A DNA stretch of 64,000 nt from Portulaca oleracea (taxonomy: Eukaryota > Streptophyta > Magnoliopsida > Caryophyllales > Portulacaceae): assembly GCA_029582165.1 (NCBI GenBank), contig CM055881.1, forward strand, positions 21,660,594 to 21,724,593. Reading direction: 5' to 3'. The notes below the pieces were generated by a model. That model saw nothing but the letters and a program-made list of their open reading frames with translations, was not told the DNA's origin and searched no databases. The translations under genes and the position numbers were made by a program. Below, piece by piece: positions 10,540 through 20,700 of this stretch. Every line of letters starts with the position of its first letter. The stretch's first letter is position 1.

Positions 10540-12060
10540 TGTAGACACCGGGATTTGAACCGATATAATCCCGACTTGTCAAAAGGGTCAGATACATCAT
10601 TGGGCCAATGCAGCAAACAATGCAAACAAATCAAATCAAGTCGGCCCACTATAAGAAACAAAACCCGCATGGGTTTTAGTCGAAGAGGACGGCCCAGAAC
10701 CAGGATAGGCCCAAGGCGCGCCCCAGCCCCGGCAATCCAAAACCCGCGCGGGTTTTCTATCCCCAGAAGCGCGTCGTTTTGCTTTACCTACGTCAGCAAT
10801 TCATGTGTAAAGATTATAAAACCCGCGCGGGTTTTATATTTAAGGATCCGACGCCAAAAATTTGATAATCATCCCATGATATTAGCCCATGTGTTTTGAA
10901 CTTAAGCCTTGACTTGATTTTGCATGGATTAGGGGCATGATCATGGGGATGTGTCTCCCTCCATTTCCCTCCAAATCCCTCACCTCATCACCTATAAATA
11001 CCCCCTCATAATCACTCTCATTTCATCAACAATCATCCTCTATCACCCTTATTCTACCAAATTTCCACCAACTAATATCATTATTATCACCTAAACTCTC
11101 CTAACATTCCATCACCCACTCTCTAATTCTCTTCTAATCATTTGTGTCATATCCATATTCACCCTCATAAAATTCTTCTAAAACCATTTGCACCCTTCCA
11201 TCTAAGCTCCAAGTCAAGGCAAAGTCAAGAAATTCAACCGGCGCATTCGGGCTCCTAATGTCAAAAGAGGTTCGCTTATATGTTTCCTTTCATTATTATT
11301 ATTTAATCATGTAATTTTTACTTTATTCTCATTATTTGTGCATATTTTGTAAACTAAAAATCCATCTTTATATTGCATGTTAAGAATATAAACTTGCGAA
11401 ATTAATTAAATTTCTCCCCGCTCAATTTCATTTTAATGTCGATTTTAGTAAAGTCTGTTTTCTAACAGGCGAATTCGAGAATTCTTATAATTCTCGAATT
11501 CGTAACCTTACCTGGACTTATTCTTTTTATTTTCATTAATTTTATGGTTTGTCGGTTTTCTTAAATCGGCTGGCGACTCTTTTATTCTTTTTATAATACG
11601 TTAGCCATTTAATCTTAGAATTTGCACTAAAAATAGTTAAAAATGACTTAAAATTTCCCATTCATCACATCCAAGGCTAAAGCCAAGAGAAAATGGGCCA
11701 TGAAACTATAAAACCCGCACGGGTTTTACCGTTTCTAACTCATTTCTACGCCCAGAGCGGATGACCCTAAGTCAAAAAACCGCGGGTTTTGGCGATTCTT
11801 GTCCGTTGTTGCTTTCCTTTGGGCCTGAGTTTGTTGTTTGGGCCGGTTTTAAGTTATATTTAATATATTTTTGGTGTAATTTCAAGTATTTAAATAATAA
11901 AAATGGATTTGTAAAATAAATAAAATTTCACCATCCCGAAAACGAATTTCGAAAGTAAAAATATCCTTATTTAAGGATTAAGCAACCTTAGTCTGCTCCT
12001 GATCACTTAAGTAGCGCATCGCGGAGAAAAGGGGGTGCACCCTTTTCCCGGGGTCCTACA
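10540..12060 (+). repeat. Complete 3' LTR of the Tat element (1521 bp)
   Basis: Starts TGTAGACACCGGGATTTG after a polypurine tract and ends CCCGGGGTCCTACA (TG...CA). It carries three palindromes upstream of its TATA box (10660, 10739, 10818) and two near its end (11710, 11776). CT-rich leader-like sequence follows the TATA box. Fragments of the same LTR occur at 1952-2235 (plus) and 832-1640 (minus). Confidence 0.88.
10993..11000 (+). promoter_or_regulatory. LTR TATA box
   Basis: CACCTATAAATACCCCC in the middle of the 3' LTR is a strong plant TATA box. It lies 158 bp downstream of the last of three upstream palindromes and is followed by CT-rich leader-like sequence. Confidence 0.7.
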
Positions 12061-12519
12061 GTCCGCTTGCTGCTGCTAAGTTGCTGACACGTCGCGCCCG
12101 CGAGCCGCTTGTGGCGCCCGCGACGCCACTACTACTGCACGTGTTGTGTTGCTTAAAACGCTGCGTTTTGTTTATTTTTCCCCCATTACGATATATACCC
12201 CCTCCCTAGTAATGTTTTGGACAGTTTTTGCTGAATATTGAATGCTATGCTTATGCATTGTAAGGTTTTTCCCCAAACTTCCTCAAAAATCTTGTTTACT
12301 CTATCCAAATAAGTTGGTTGTGTTTCAAGTCATTTCTTTATAGATTATTTGGTGGTTTATCCTTTATGATAATCTTGGTAGGGTATTAGGCCTTGGGTTG
12401 TGGAATACCTTGCCACAAGGTCATATCCTTCTTTTGGGTGTTCAAGCAATATGGTCGATTGTCCTTCGAAGTTCAACTCAAGCTAATCTTCACCCCTCCA
12501 CGCGTACGGTAACGCTCCA
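12061..12519 (+). repeat. 3' portion of an LTR related to the 19.3-kb element
   Basis: Matches the second half of the LTR at 19330-20276 in order: GGTTT(T/C)TCCC, AAAATCTTGTT, a GATTA(C/T)(T/C)T(A/G)GTGG-type block, TGATA(A/G)TCTTGGT(A/G)GGGT, AAGGTCATATCCTTC and CAACTCAAGCTAA, ending near CGCTCCA. It starts exactly where the Tat 3' LTR ends, so the Tat element may have landed in this LTR. The upstream half was not found. Confidence 0.6.
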
Positions 12520-12656
12520 TGTCCCTACCATAATTTTAAGATAAGTGATTGGAGGTGCGTCAAGAACCCCGTTGGAAGTTTAAACACACTCATGAGGTAG
12601 GTAGGAATCGCTTGGACCACTGCCTTGACTAGCACTTTCCTCCCCGCCCACGAAAG

Positions 12657-13907
12657 TATAGAAACCCTTTCAACACAGATTAAAGAACATTGAGCCAGAC
12701 CTCAGCAAGGACGTTCACCAGACAAAAGGTTTTGAAGTGAAAGACAAAAGAGCAATTAAATCAGGGAAGTCTTCTACTAAATCTAAATTCCAACGACTCC
12801 TTATCCTTTCCTTGTATAATATTGATTATGCTCTAATTCTGCGTAGGAAGCAATTAGCAAAGAAAAGGAAACTTAGCAAAAGGAAAGCAAGATTGCAAAA
12901 GATATCTCAGAAGATGGAAAGCAAATCAAAAGGCAAAAGAAGGAAAGAAGAATCAAAGAAGAAATCAGGAAATAGGATCAACGTCTACTAGGCTCTGCGT
13001 ATAAGTAGAAGACTTGAAGATTAAAGACTTGGGCGATTCCACGGAAGTAATTGCGGAGTAAGAAATCCGGGGGATTTCTTAGTGTGTAGCTAACGGTTCC
13101 AAGGCGAAGGTAGCTAGTAAAGGACCTCTGGTGAAGGTATAGCCGAGGACCTTGGTGAGTGCTTGTTGTATCCATATGTGATCAAAAAATTACTTAGGAG
13201 TACCCTAACTTTTGGTGAAATGTTTTTCTGGTACCTCAACTTTTAAAAACTAATTTTGGGGTACCCTAACTTTTAGAATTAGAAATAATTAGGTGAATTT
13301 TCGGCCAATTATTTGAATTCAACGGTGAGTTTTAGGTGGGAAATTGATTAAGTGTTTTTGTGGATGAAGCTGCCCTTTGTTTTCGTGGACGAAAATGATT
13401 TGAATCAATCGGAGTTTCGCCGGAAATTCACCTAGTAATTTCTAATCCTAAAAGTTATGGTACCCCAAAATTAGTTTTGAAAATTTAGGGTACCAAAAAA
13501 TTGTTTCTTCAAAAGTTAGGGTACCTCTAAGTAATTTTTTGATATGTGATGGTGAGAGATGATGTGTAGAAGAGCCTTGACGGACTAAGGCTGTGTGAGT
13601 TTGTGCTTCAATGTAATCCATCAAGTTTCAAATCGCTGCTAGGGTTTTTCCTACGACAATCCTTATCTGTAGTTGTCTCAAGGACCTTCGACCTTGGTCA
13701 GTGAACTTATCATTAACTGCCTTCAGGCTATTACTTCTTGCTTTGTTTCGTAAGTGTAACTTATTCTTTGATTGATATAAATATAATGAGGTATTTCAGT
13801 TACACTGTGTTTTGATCCTTGGTTTAAAACCAAGGAAGTTTGCTCTAACGTCCTTACCTAGTGTGTAGAGTTTATTTGTCAAATTCACCCCCTCTTGGAT
13901 TCCTACA
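12657..13907 (-). mobile_element. Solo LTR inserted in the LINE (TSD GAAAG)
   Basis: Flanked by GAAAG at 12652-12656 and 13908-13912; excision with one copy rejoins the LINE frame as ...SKNLS|WAGRK.... On the minus strand it begins TGTAGGAATCCAAGAGGGGG and ends TTTCTATA. The 'AGGGGGTGAAT' start is like Ty1/copia Sirevirus-type LTRs, but the family is not certain. No internal coding region remains, so it is a solo LTR left by LTR-LTR recombination. It contains a nested MULE MITE. The plus-strand 84-codon lysine-rich frame at 12737 looks like chance. Confidence 0.8.
13183..13541. mobile_element. Long-TIR MULE-type MITE (9-bp TSD ATATGTGAT)
   Basis: Identical 9-bp flanks ATATGTGAT at 13174-13182 and 13542-13550. 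Termini CAAAAAATTACTTAG and CTAAGTAATTTTTTG are exact inverted repeats. The inversion continues through GTACCCTAACTTTTG and a second TAATTTTGGGGTACC block, giving arms of about 140 bp. There is no coding capacity. A 9-bp TSD with long inverted arms is the Mutator-like signature. Confidence 0.9.
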
Positions 13908-14153
13908 GAAAGGTTTTTACTCAGCCATCCGGTAGTCTTCTTCAGCACTCGATCTTTAATAGGGGTAAAAGCTTTTGAGGTTGCCCACCCCACTCTCATA
14001 GGTAGTCCGAGATATTTGTCATGGGATAAGACTTCCTTGATATCCATAGTCAGAACAATGTCATTCCTCTTTTAATTTCTTGAGCCACTTTGCCTCCAAA
14101 GACCACTTGTGACTTGTGCAGGTTGATCATCTGCCCCGAGGCAATCTCGTACT

Positions 14154-15015
14154 TAGACCTGTCAATACGGGCGGGCGGGCGGATTACGGGTCGGTCGTAT
14201 ATCGGATTCGGGTAAATACAGGTCAGGTGTATCTCGGGTTCAGGTAAATACGGGTCGAGTGTATTCCAGTTTCGGGTGGTCTGGGTCGGGTTTACGGGTC
14301 ATGACCACCCTTTTTCTCAGTCATTTACAGCTAATAAAATTGATTATAATTAGTCAAAGACACATGTGTAATGTACCATTCCATTCCAAGTTCGGCTACC
14401 ACGACATGTCATAGTTGTATAGACATATTACTATACACCTAAGGGGACAAAATTGGCAATCTTCAAGTCTACAAGTATTATGCGGTTTACGTCAACAATC
14501 CACGAATAACAGTACTTATGAAATATGATAAGGTTTTGGGATGCTAATATACTGAACTTTTAGGTTATTGAACAATAATGCATTGAACTTTGACCTTGGA
14601 CAATAATACACTATTTTACTGAAAGAGAGGAGAGAGGCGGGACTGCAGGAGTTTGAGGGTTCACTGAAAGAGTGAGTGAGTGACAGTGTTAGGGTTTTGT
14701 TTTGATCATTTGTTATTTGATTATTTGATTTGTATGTCTCTCTACGCATAGCTTTCCAAAGCCACCCAATATTTTACTTTTGGGCCTTAATTTTCATGAA
14801 ATGGGCCCATTTTTTTTGCATAAGGCCAAAGTAGACAAAAATTAAAATTAAAGTGTCTGACCCAACGGGTCGACCCAAACCTGACCCGTTTTTTACTAGG
14901 TTCTTTGGGTTGGGTCATTTTTGGGTCTCGGGTCGGAAATTTTGTGTCCAAAACCCATTTTTTACGGGTCGGTTTGGGTCGAGTTTCTGGGTCGGGTGGA
15001 GAATTGCCAGGTCTA
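14154..15015. mobile_element. Non-autonomous hAT element (8-bp TSD CTCGTACT)
   Basis: Flanked by CTCGTACT at 14146-14153 and 15016-15023. The termini TAGACCTGTCAAT and ATTGCCAGGTCTA are inverted repeats with one mismatch. Removing it restores the LINE frame (...ILQQYEIASG...). Both ends carry GGGTCGGGTT-type subterminal repeats, as is usual for this class of plant hAT MITE. An internal stretch near 14530-14610 matches the ends of the MITE at 36148-36692. Confidence 0.9.
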
Positions 15016-15795
15016 CTCGTACTGTTGCAGGATGGTTTTGACAACTGTAGCGTCTTCATCAGTGGCCTCACAATAAATAATGGAGTCATCGAAAAACAGT
15101 AGGTGCAAAATCGATGGGGCTGATCTTGCTACTTTGATACCGTGCATTTGGCCCTACTGTGAGGCGTCGTGAAGCATATATCATAATCCCTCCGCGCAAA
15201 ATAGGAAAAGGCAAGGAGAAATTGGGTCTCCCTGGCGGATTCCCCTAGAAGGCCGATGAGATCGTCTTGGCTCCCCGTTAATAATGAAAGAGAGGGTTGT
15301 TGTCTCAACAAACATCATCACCATGTCTACCCCGTTTGCCCGAAACCCCATCTTTAGCATTATATTTCTCAGGAACGGCCATTCCACTCTATCGTATGCC
15401 TTCGCCATATCCAGTTTTACTGCCATCGAGTTTTCTTTACAGCTGCCTGCATTCGTTGCATGAAAAAGCTCGAAAGCGACAAAAATATTATTTGTAATAT
15501 ACCTGCCCGGTGTAAAAGCACTCTGGTTGAGGGAGATCACTTAAGGCAGGATCTCCTTTAATCTGCGGGTCACTACTTTTTTAATTAATTTATAAGTGAC
15601 ATTGCATAACCCGATTGGCCTGAAGTCCGCCACTTCTTTCGGCTTTTGCTTCTTAGGAATCAGCACGATGTGCGTATGGTTGAGTTGCTCCGGCATTGAA
15701 GCGCCATTCAGTATGCTTAACACCGCTTCCGTGACATCGCGGCCCACAATCAGCCAGAACTCCTGATAAAAGAAAGGGTTATTAACAAATGACAC

Positions 15796-16525
15796 TCTAA
15801 TTGAATGTAGCGCATATTTTACACATTTTTCTGTAAATTTGAGAAATTATGGAAAAAAAAATATTTTATACAACTTTTATGTGGTATTATAGTTATGGAA
15901 GTCAATTATATCTTTTTTTTCAATTTAACATATAAATATATGAGTTTTCAGTTTTATACTAAGACAAGATACTAGAAGCATCTTCCCCCAAGGCTCATCA
16001 TTTTGTTAAGTTAGTGCTTACTTGGCCTAGCTTTGAAGAGTGTTTTGAAGTTAAAAAACACAAATTAGGTCAAACAAGAATTTTCATGAGCTAAAAGCTG
16101 TTTGACCTAATTTAATTGAAAAAATATTTCACTGATTAAGCAGTTCAATGTAGAAGCAATAAATTGGTGTTTTTGTTTCCTAAAAACTAATGATTACTCA
16201 ATCTGTGAGATATTTTAATGATAAGTTTCCATAATTTCAAATATGATAATCTAATTTCTATAAATGTTGCTTTTAAATATTCTAATGTTACATTCATAGC
16301 TTTAATATTATATTGGACATTTTGATATTCTGTTGAAACTTATAATTTTTGTAATTATCTAATTCCCTTAGAGATATTATTTAGTAAAATTTTGATATAT
16401 AAATCATTAATTAAAAATTGTATAGTTTAGCAATACCATATAAAATCGTATTCATAATTAAAATTCTATATTCTAATCATATTTATAACTCAAATTAAAT
16501 ATGATAATTGGTTAAAATTTAATAA
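15796..16525. other. AT-rich spacer, no gene seen
   Basis: Mostly A/T with homopolymer runs and no frame with recognisable content. It marks the truncated upstream edge of the minus-strand LINE. Confidence 0.6.
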
Positions 16526-16782
16526 GGCCCCGTCCTTTTATGTGGTGCAGTTGGTTGGGTGTGGTGGAATTTGAAAAAGTGTGGTAAGTTGTGCTGAAAG
16601 TTGTGGTGGGTGGGGTAGGTTAAGAGGGAGAATGTGAAAAGTAGAGAAGAAAAGTGAGGAGATCTAGAGAAAAATGAAAAGATATATTAGAAATGATTAT
16701 AGTGTAGTGTGGTGAAGTGTGGTGGAAAATTAAAGGGTGCGGTGCCGTGTGATCGAAACCTACCACATAAAAGAACGGGGCC
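16526..16782. mobile_element. Tourist-like PIF/Harbinger MITE (TSD TAA)
   Basis: The termini GGCCCCGTCCTTTTATGTGG and CCACATAAAAGAACGGGGCC form inverted repeats with one mismatch. They are flanked by TAA at 16523-16525 and 16783-16785. The 257-bp length, 3-bp TAA duplication and GGCCCCGT terminus fit Tourist-type MITEs. Confidence 0.88.
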
Positions 16783-16976
16783 TAAAATGAAAAATATATA
16801 GCTACTTAAATAATTTAAAAATGTTAAGGTCAACAGCTAAAATACAGTAAAAGCACTTAAATCATCCACTTGGTCAAATATTTCAATTCAGTAAAAGCAC
16901 AAAAGTTAGACTAGATACTCAAATAATTTTTCAAAAATAGCATTTACAAAAACTACTTGAACAATAATTCTTATGT

Positions 16977-17214
16977 AAGACCATCTCGCCATAAATTTAT
17001 AGTAAGACGTATAATATTTTGGTGAATATTTATGAATGCAAAAGTGACTAATAATTTATCTGAGCTGACTTTGATAAAAGTCATCCCTTAATAAATTATT
17101 AGTCATATTCTTAATAAAAAGTCATTTAATATCATTTATTAGTCATAGTAAAATATTTGAAAGGTAATCCTGTGAGAATTTCGTCTCACAATAAGTTTAT
17201 GTGAGACGGACTTG
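16977..17214. mobile_element. Small MITE with 'gtgagacggtctta'-type ends
   Basis: The left arm TAAGACCATCTCGCC and following bases pair with the right arm, whose reverse complement begins AAGTCCGTCTCACATAAA, over about 35 bp with mismatches. The inner stretch holds short inverted copies of AATTTATTAGTCAT. TSD not resolved. Confidence 0.5.
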
Positions 17215-17757
17215 TACTAAAATTTGCGTTTTAAGAACTGAACACATATTTTAAGAAATTAGGCCAAATAAACACTTAGGGTTGTCCAAAACATGGACAA
17301 AACTTTTTTTTTTTACCTAAATCTACCAAAATTATTTATTAAAATATATTGAAATTTATCAAAATATATCAAAATTAATCAAAAATTACAAAAAATAAAA
17401 AAATACAAATTTAATTTTCATATATTATGGTAAATTTGCTAAAAGTTTCAAATTTCACCAAAAATTATCAAAATTATAAAAATTTAACCTTTACCCAAAT
17501 ACATTTTCCAACGAATTTACACATCGTTAACATGAGGGTATGAATGGCTTAGACAATGTATTGACGTGGCTTAGAATGATCCACAACTTACGTACCTGGA
17601 AATCTTGACAGTGTGCTCTCCACACGTTCCATTCAACCATCATCTACTAGGATGTTCTTCAACTGAGATTCCCTTTTAACTCTTTCTCTCACGATACACA
17701 ACACAAGAGCTGAGTGAGTTTATACATACTTTAATAGACCTGAGCCTCAAAATTAAA
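17215..17757 (+). other. Upstream region of the NEET gene
   Basis: AT-rich DNA with A/T homopolymers to about 17520, then a more complex 240 bp leading to the ATG at 17758. A CT-rich stretch (CTTTTAACTCTTTCTCTCACG) at about 17670-17692 resembles a plant pyrimidine patch or 5' UTR. I could not assign a TATA box with confidence. Confidence 0.4.
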
Positions 17758-20700
17758 ATGGCATCTGTTGTCAGTAGCATGATGGCAATGGCAGGCATGA
17801 ACGGCTACTATGCCACCACCAAGCTCTCCTTTGGACAATCTACACTTATCAGAAGCAATAGGATGTCGTTGGTGGTGAGAGCAGAGTCAAGCATCAACCC
17901 AGAAATTAGGAAAAACGAAGACAAAGTCGTCGACTCTGTTGTTGTCACTGACCTCGACAAGAATATCACCGCTTACTGCAGGTTCTTTCCCATCTTCAAT
18001 TCCAACTATTTCCTCCCCTGTTTCACAATCTCATTCACAAAATGCAACATGAATTCATGGCTATGATTTAATATCAGTGAATACTTTACATTACTGAATG
18101 TGGGATATATTCGATCATTTTAGAGTTTCTTCTTAATGACCGGATGTCATTGTCCAACCTACAAAGGTTTCTTAGATATGTGCAAAATGTGGTTAGCCAT
18201 ACATTCTAACAGGACCCTATGCACGAATGTTGTTTAAGGGAATTGAAAACATAATATTTCACTAAGAAAGTTTCTCACACCATATGTAATAATCAGCTTA
18301 CCTTAAACCTCTAGATAATAGTTGAAGATTTGATGTCACACCAATAATTTTACTCTTAAGAATTATTTGAGATCATGTCCTACATGAGAAGGTTTAAGTA
18401 GGTTACACATTCGTAATCCAGTATGCTCTTTAGTTGGCTTCTCTAAAATCATGCAAATTATGCACTTGAGGAATGTTTTGTATGACCTGGATATATAATC
18501 TCTTTCACAATAAAATGTATTCACCAATTTATTTTATAATATCCATGACAATAAGACTAAGAATGTCACCCTGTATTTGTGCCTTAGAAACTGTTGGAAT
18601 TCTTTTTGGTCCGGTTTGTATCAACTCACCCATGTAGTTTGCTATAGCAAAATCTTTGTACCCATCAAATCTTACACTCACTCTACTTGGGAGGAGAGGT
18701 AAAATGGAGAGTAGGGGTTTATAGGAGTAAAGGAGGGTGAGAGTATGATAGGATTTATAAGGGTAAATTACTTACCCCTTTCATACTATATATAATTCAA
18801 TATAATACCCATACATTTGCTCTAACACCCATTCTCTTTCTAACTCCCCCCCCCCCCTTCATCCCCTCCTCTCTTTCTCCTCCCCCCCTCTCTCTCTCTC
18901 TCTCTACCCATTCCCCCATGTATCTCTCTCTTCTCTCTCCCTCCCTCTCGATCTACCCCTTTCCCCTCTCTCTCCATACTCTCTAAACAACACTTTTCTC
19001 TCTCTATACTCTCTCTCTCTCTCCACCCTCTCAGCCTACTCTTTCTCTCACTATCCTCTCTATCTCTTTCTCTCTCTCTCTAATGAGAGAGAGAGAGACA
19101 GAGAGACAGAGAGAAAGAAAGAGAGAGACAAAGAGATGAGAGAGAGAGAAAGAGAGAGGTAAGAGCGAGAGAGAGAGAGAGAGAGAGAGAGATGGGAGAG
19201 CGAGAGAGCGAGAGAGAAAGAGAGAGGGAGAGAGATGCGAGCGAGAGAGAAAGAGAGAGGGAGAGAGATGCGAGCGCGAGAGGGAGAGGGGGAGAGAGAG
19301 AGAGAGAGAGATCGATGCGAGAAAGAAAGTGAACCGTGTCGGGTTCGAGTTCAAACTCCCTTAACCGGGTTTGAAATCCCGACCTGGCATTTCCGAGCTA
19401 AACTCGGTCACTCATGCACTTTCCGGAACCATCACTCCTACTCTAAGGGCGGAGTGATGAGCTTTGAGTTAGTATGGTGTCAATGGGACACCCTTTGTGG
19501 AGGACTGGATGGGCTCGGGTTTTGTTCCTCCGGCCCCGAGGGCCTCGAGACCATACCGGGCCGTCCCGAGAAGTCGAAACATGTTGTATCGGGGTTCAGG
19601 TTTTTCCCCGGCATGCTAAGGAACAAGGAGGAAGTGAAAAGGCGAAGAAGGAGGAAGAGTGAGGTAGCACCCGCTACCTCTCATATAACGGCCGCTACAC
19701 GCCTGGAAATTTGGCTTAAAGAACCAAACGACAATACGGAAAACGCGCGGCGTCCAACACGAAGCTCAGCTTTTTGGGCGCTCAAAACGCTTAGCGGAAG
19801 GAAACGCGGCGCGCGTCCTCAAAGAATAAGTCGCGCCGCGACGCCGCTCCTCGTTATTGTTGTGGCTCATTGCTATCGTCGCGCCTCACGTCTACCCTCA
19901 TCACGCTAAGTTTCAATGTCAAAACTACATAGTTTTGGTTAATTTTTGTGTTTACTATAAATACTTTGTTTTAGCCTCTTTTTCAAGTTAGCTTATGTTT
20001 ATGAATGATTTACTAATGCAATGTTAGGGTTTCTCCCTTTTCTCTCCCAAAATCTTGTTCTTACTTTATCCATTTGTTAATGGTGGTAGGAAGTCATTCC
20101 TTTAGTGATTACCTAGTGGATTACCTATGATAGTCTTGGTGGGGTGTGAGGCCTAGAGTTCTGGATTACCTAGCTCAAGGTCATATCCTTCACTTGGTGC
20201 TCAAGTTTTGTTCGATTGTTGAATCAAGGATACAACTCAAGCTAAAATCAACATTCCCCCATCGCGCTATGCCCCATTTGGTATTAGAGCTCAAGGTTAT
20301 TCATCTAGCTTGAGTTTTTTCATTGTTCTTACTAGTTTGCTCTCTATTGTTGGATTTTGGTATTTTGATTGAAATATTGGTGTTCCCCATCCCTTGTGCC
20401 TCCAAGTGTATTGGAGAATCTTTTGTTGTATTGTGTTTGTAATTTTAGAAGCATTTTGGAGCTTTGAGGAATAGTTGGAAATTTGTCCCAACAAATTGTT
20501 CGATAAAATGCCCAAGTGAGAAAAACAAGAAGAACTCTTAGCCAAACACAAGCCAACTACAAAAAAACCCCCAAACTCCACAAATATTCCCAAACACATA
20601 CCGTCCCTTACCTTTTCCCTTGTTATGGATGGTCACGATAATTCTGATCGAGAGGAACCTAGCCACCGGAGGAGTCCTCAAGTCCAAGGTATTGAGGATC

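Larger units (their letters stand above)
1107..11790. repeat. Dispersed 18-bp palindrome AAAACCCGCGCGGGTTTT, ~15 copies
   Basis: Perfect or near-perfect copies lie at 1107-1124, 1186-1203, 2096-2113, 2174-2199 (variant), 4478-4494, 5391-5408, 5468-5485, 8815-8832, 8892-8909, 9632-9649, 10660-10677, 10739-10756, 10818-10835, 11710-11727 and 11776-11790. Six have the intact CGCGCG centre through GGGTTT. Variants differ mainly at the central bases (CGCATG, CGCACG, CGCAGG, CGCCTA, CACTGG). At 1186 and 10818 the palindrome extends outward (for example TATAAAACCC...GGGTTTTATA). None was seen outside 1-12060. Confidence 0.9.
1952..12060 (+). mobile_element. Deleted Tat/Ogre-lineage Ty3/gypsy retrotransposon with antisense cargo genes
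   Basis: A plus-strand element bounded by an LTR start at 1952 (TGTAGACACCGG) and a complete 3' LTR ending at 12060 (GGTCCTACA). The 5' LTR survives only as its first ~285 bp and then jumps straight into integrase, so gag, protease, reverse transcriptase and RNase H are gone. Downstream of integrase are about 7 kb holding two antisense genes, a tandem array and the polypurine tract. Flanks (GGCAT at 1947-1951, GTCCG at 12061-12065) do not match, so one end has been rearranged since insertion. The lineage call rests on the LTR terminus, primer-site type, integrase and cargo. Confidence 0.75.
12545..15795 (-). pseudogene. L1-type LINE reverse transcriptase, minus strand, in three pieces
   Basis: LINE reverse transcriptase copies its own RNA at a chromosomal nick. 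Reading downward: 15795-15541 has EFWLIVGRDVTEAV and IVLIPKKQKPKEVADFRPIG; 15540-15024 has [38 protein letters not shown] and [14 protein letters not shown]; then a hAT insertion; 14145-13913 has HDKYLGLPMRVG and IKDRVLKKTTGWLSKNLS; then a solo LTR; 12656-12545 has WAGRKVLVKAVVQAIPTYLM and FKLPTGFL. Removing the two insertions with one TSD copy restores the frame at both joins. The catalytic FADD-like block appears as FFDDS near 15085. The 5' end with the endonuclease is missing, and stops are present. Confidence 0.85.

Noticed and set aside
12737..12991. 84-codon lysine-rich frame
   Set aside because: Lies wholly in a solo LTR with clean target duplications; A-rich sequence explains the lysines.
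19031..19909. Long frames over the CT/GA array (107 and 224 codons)
   Set aside because: They are low-complexity dipeptide-type translations of microsatellite DNA that run into LTR sequence.
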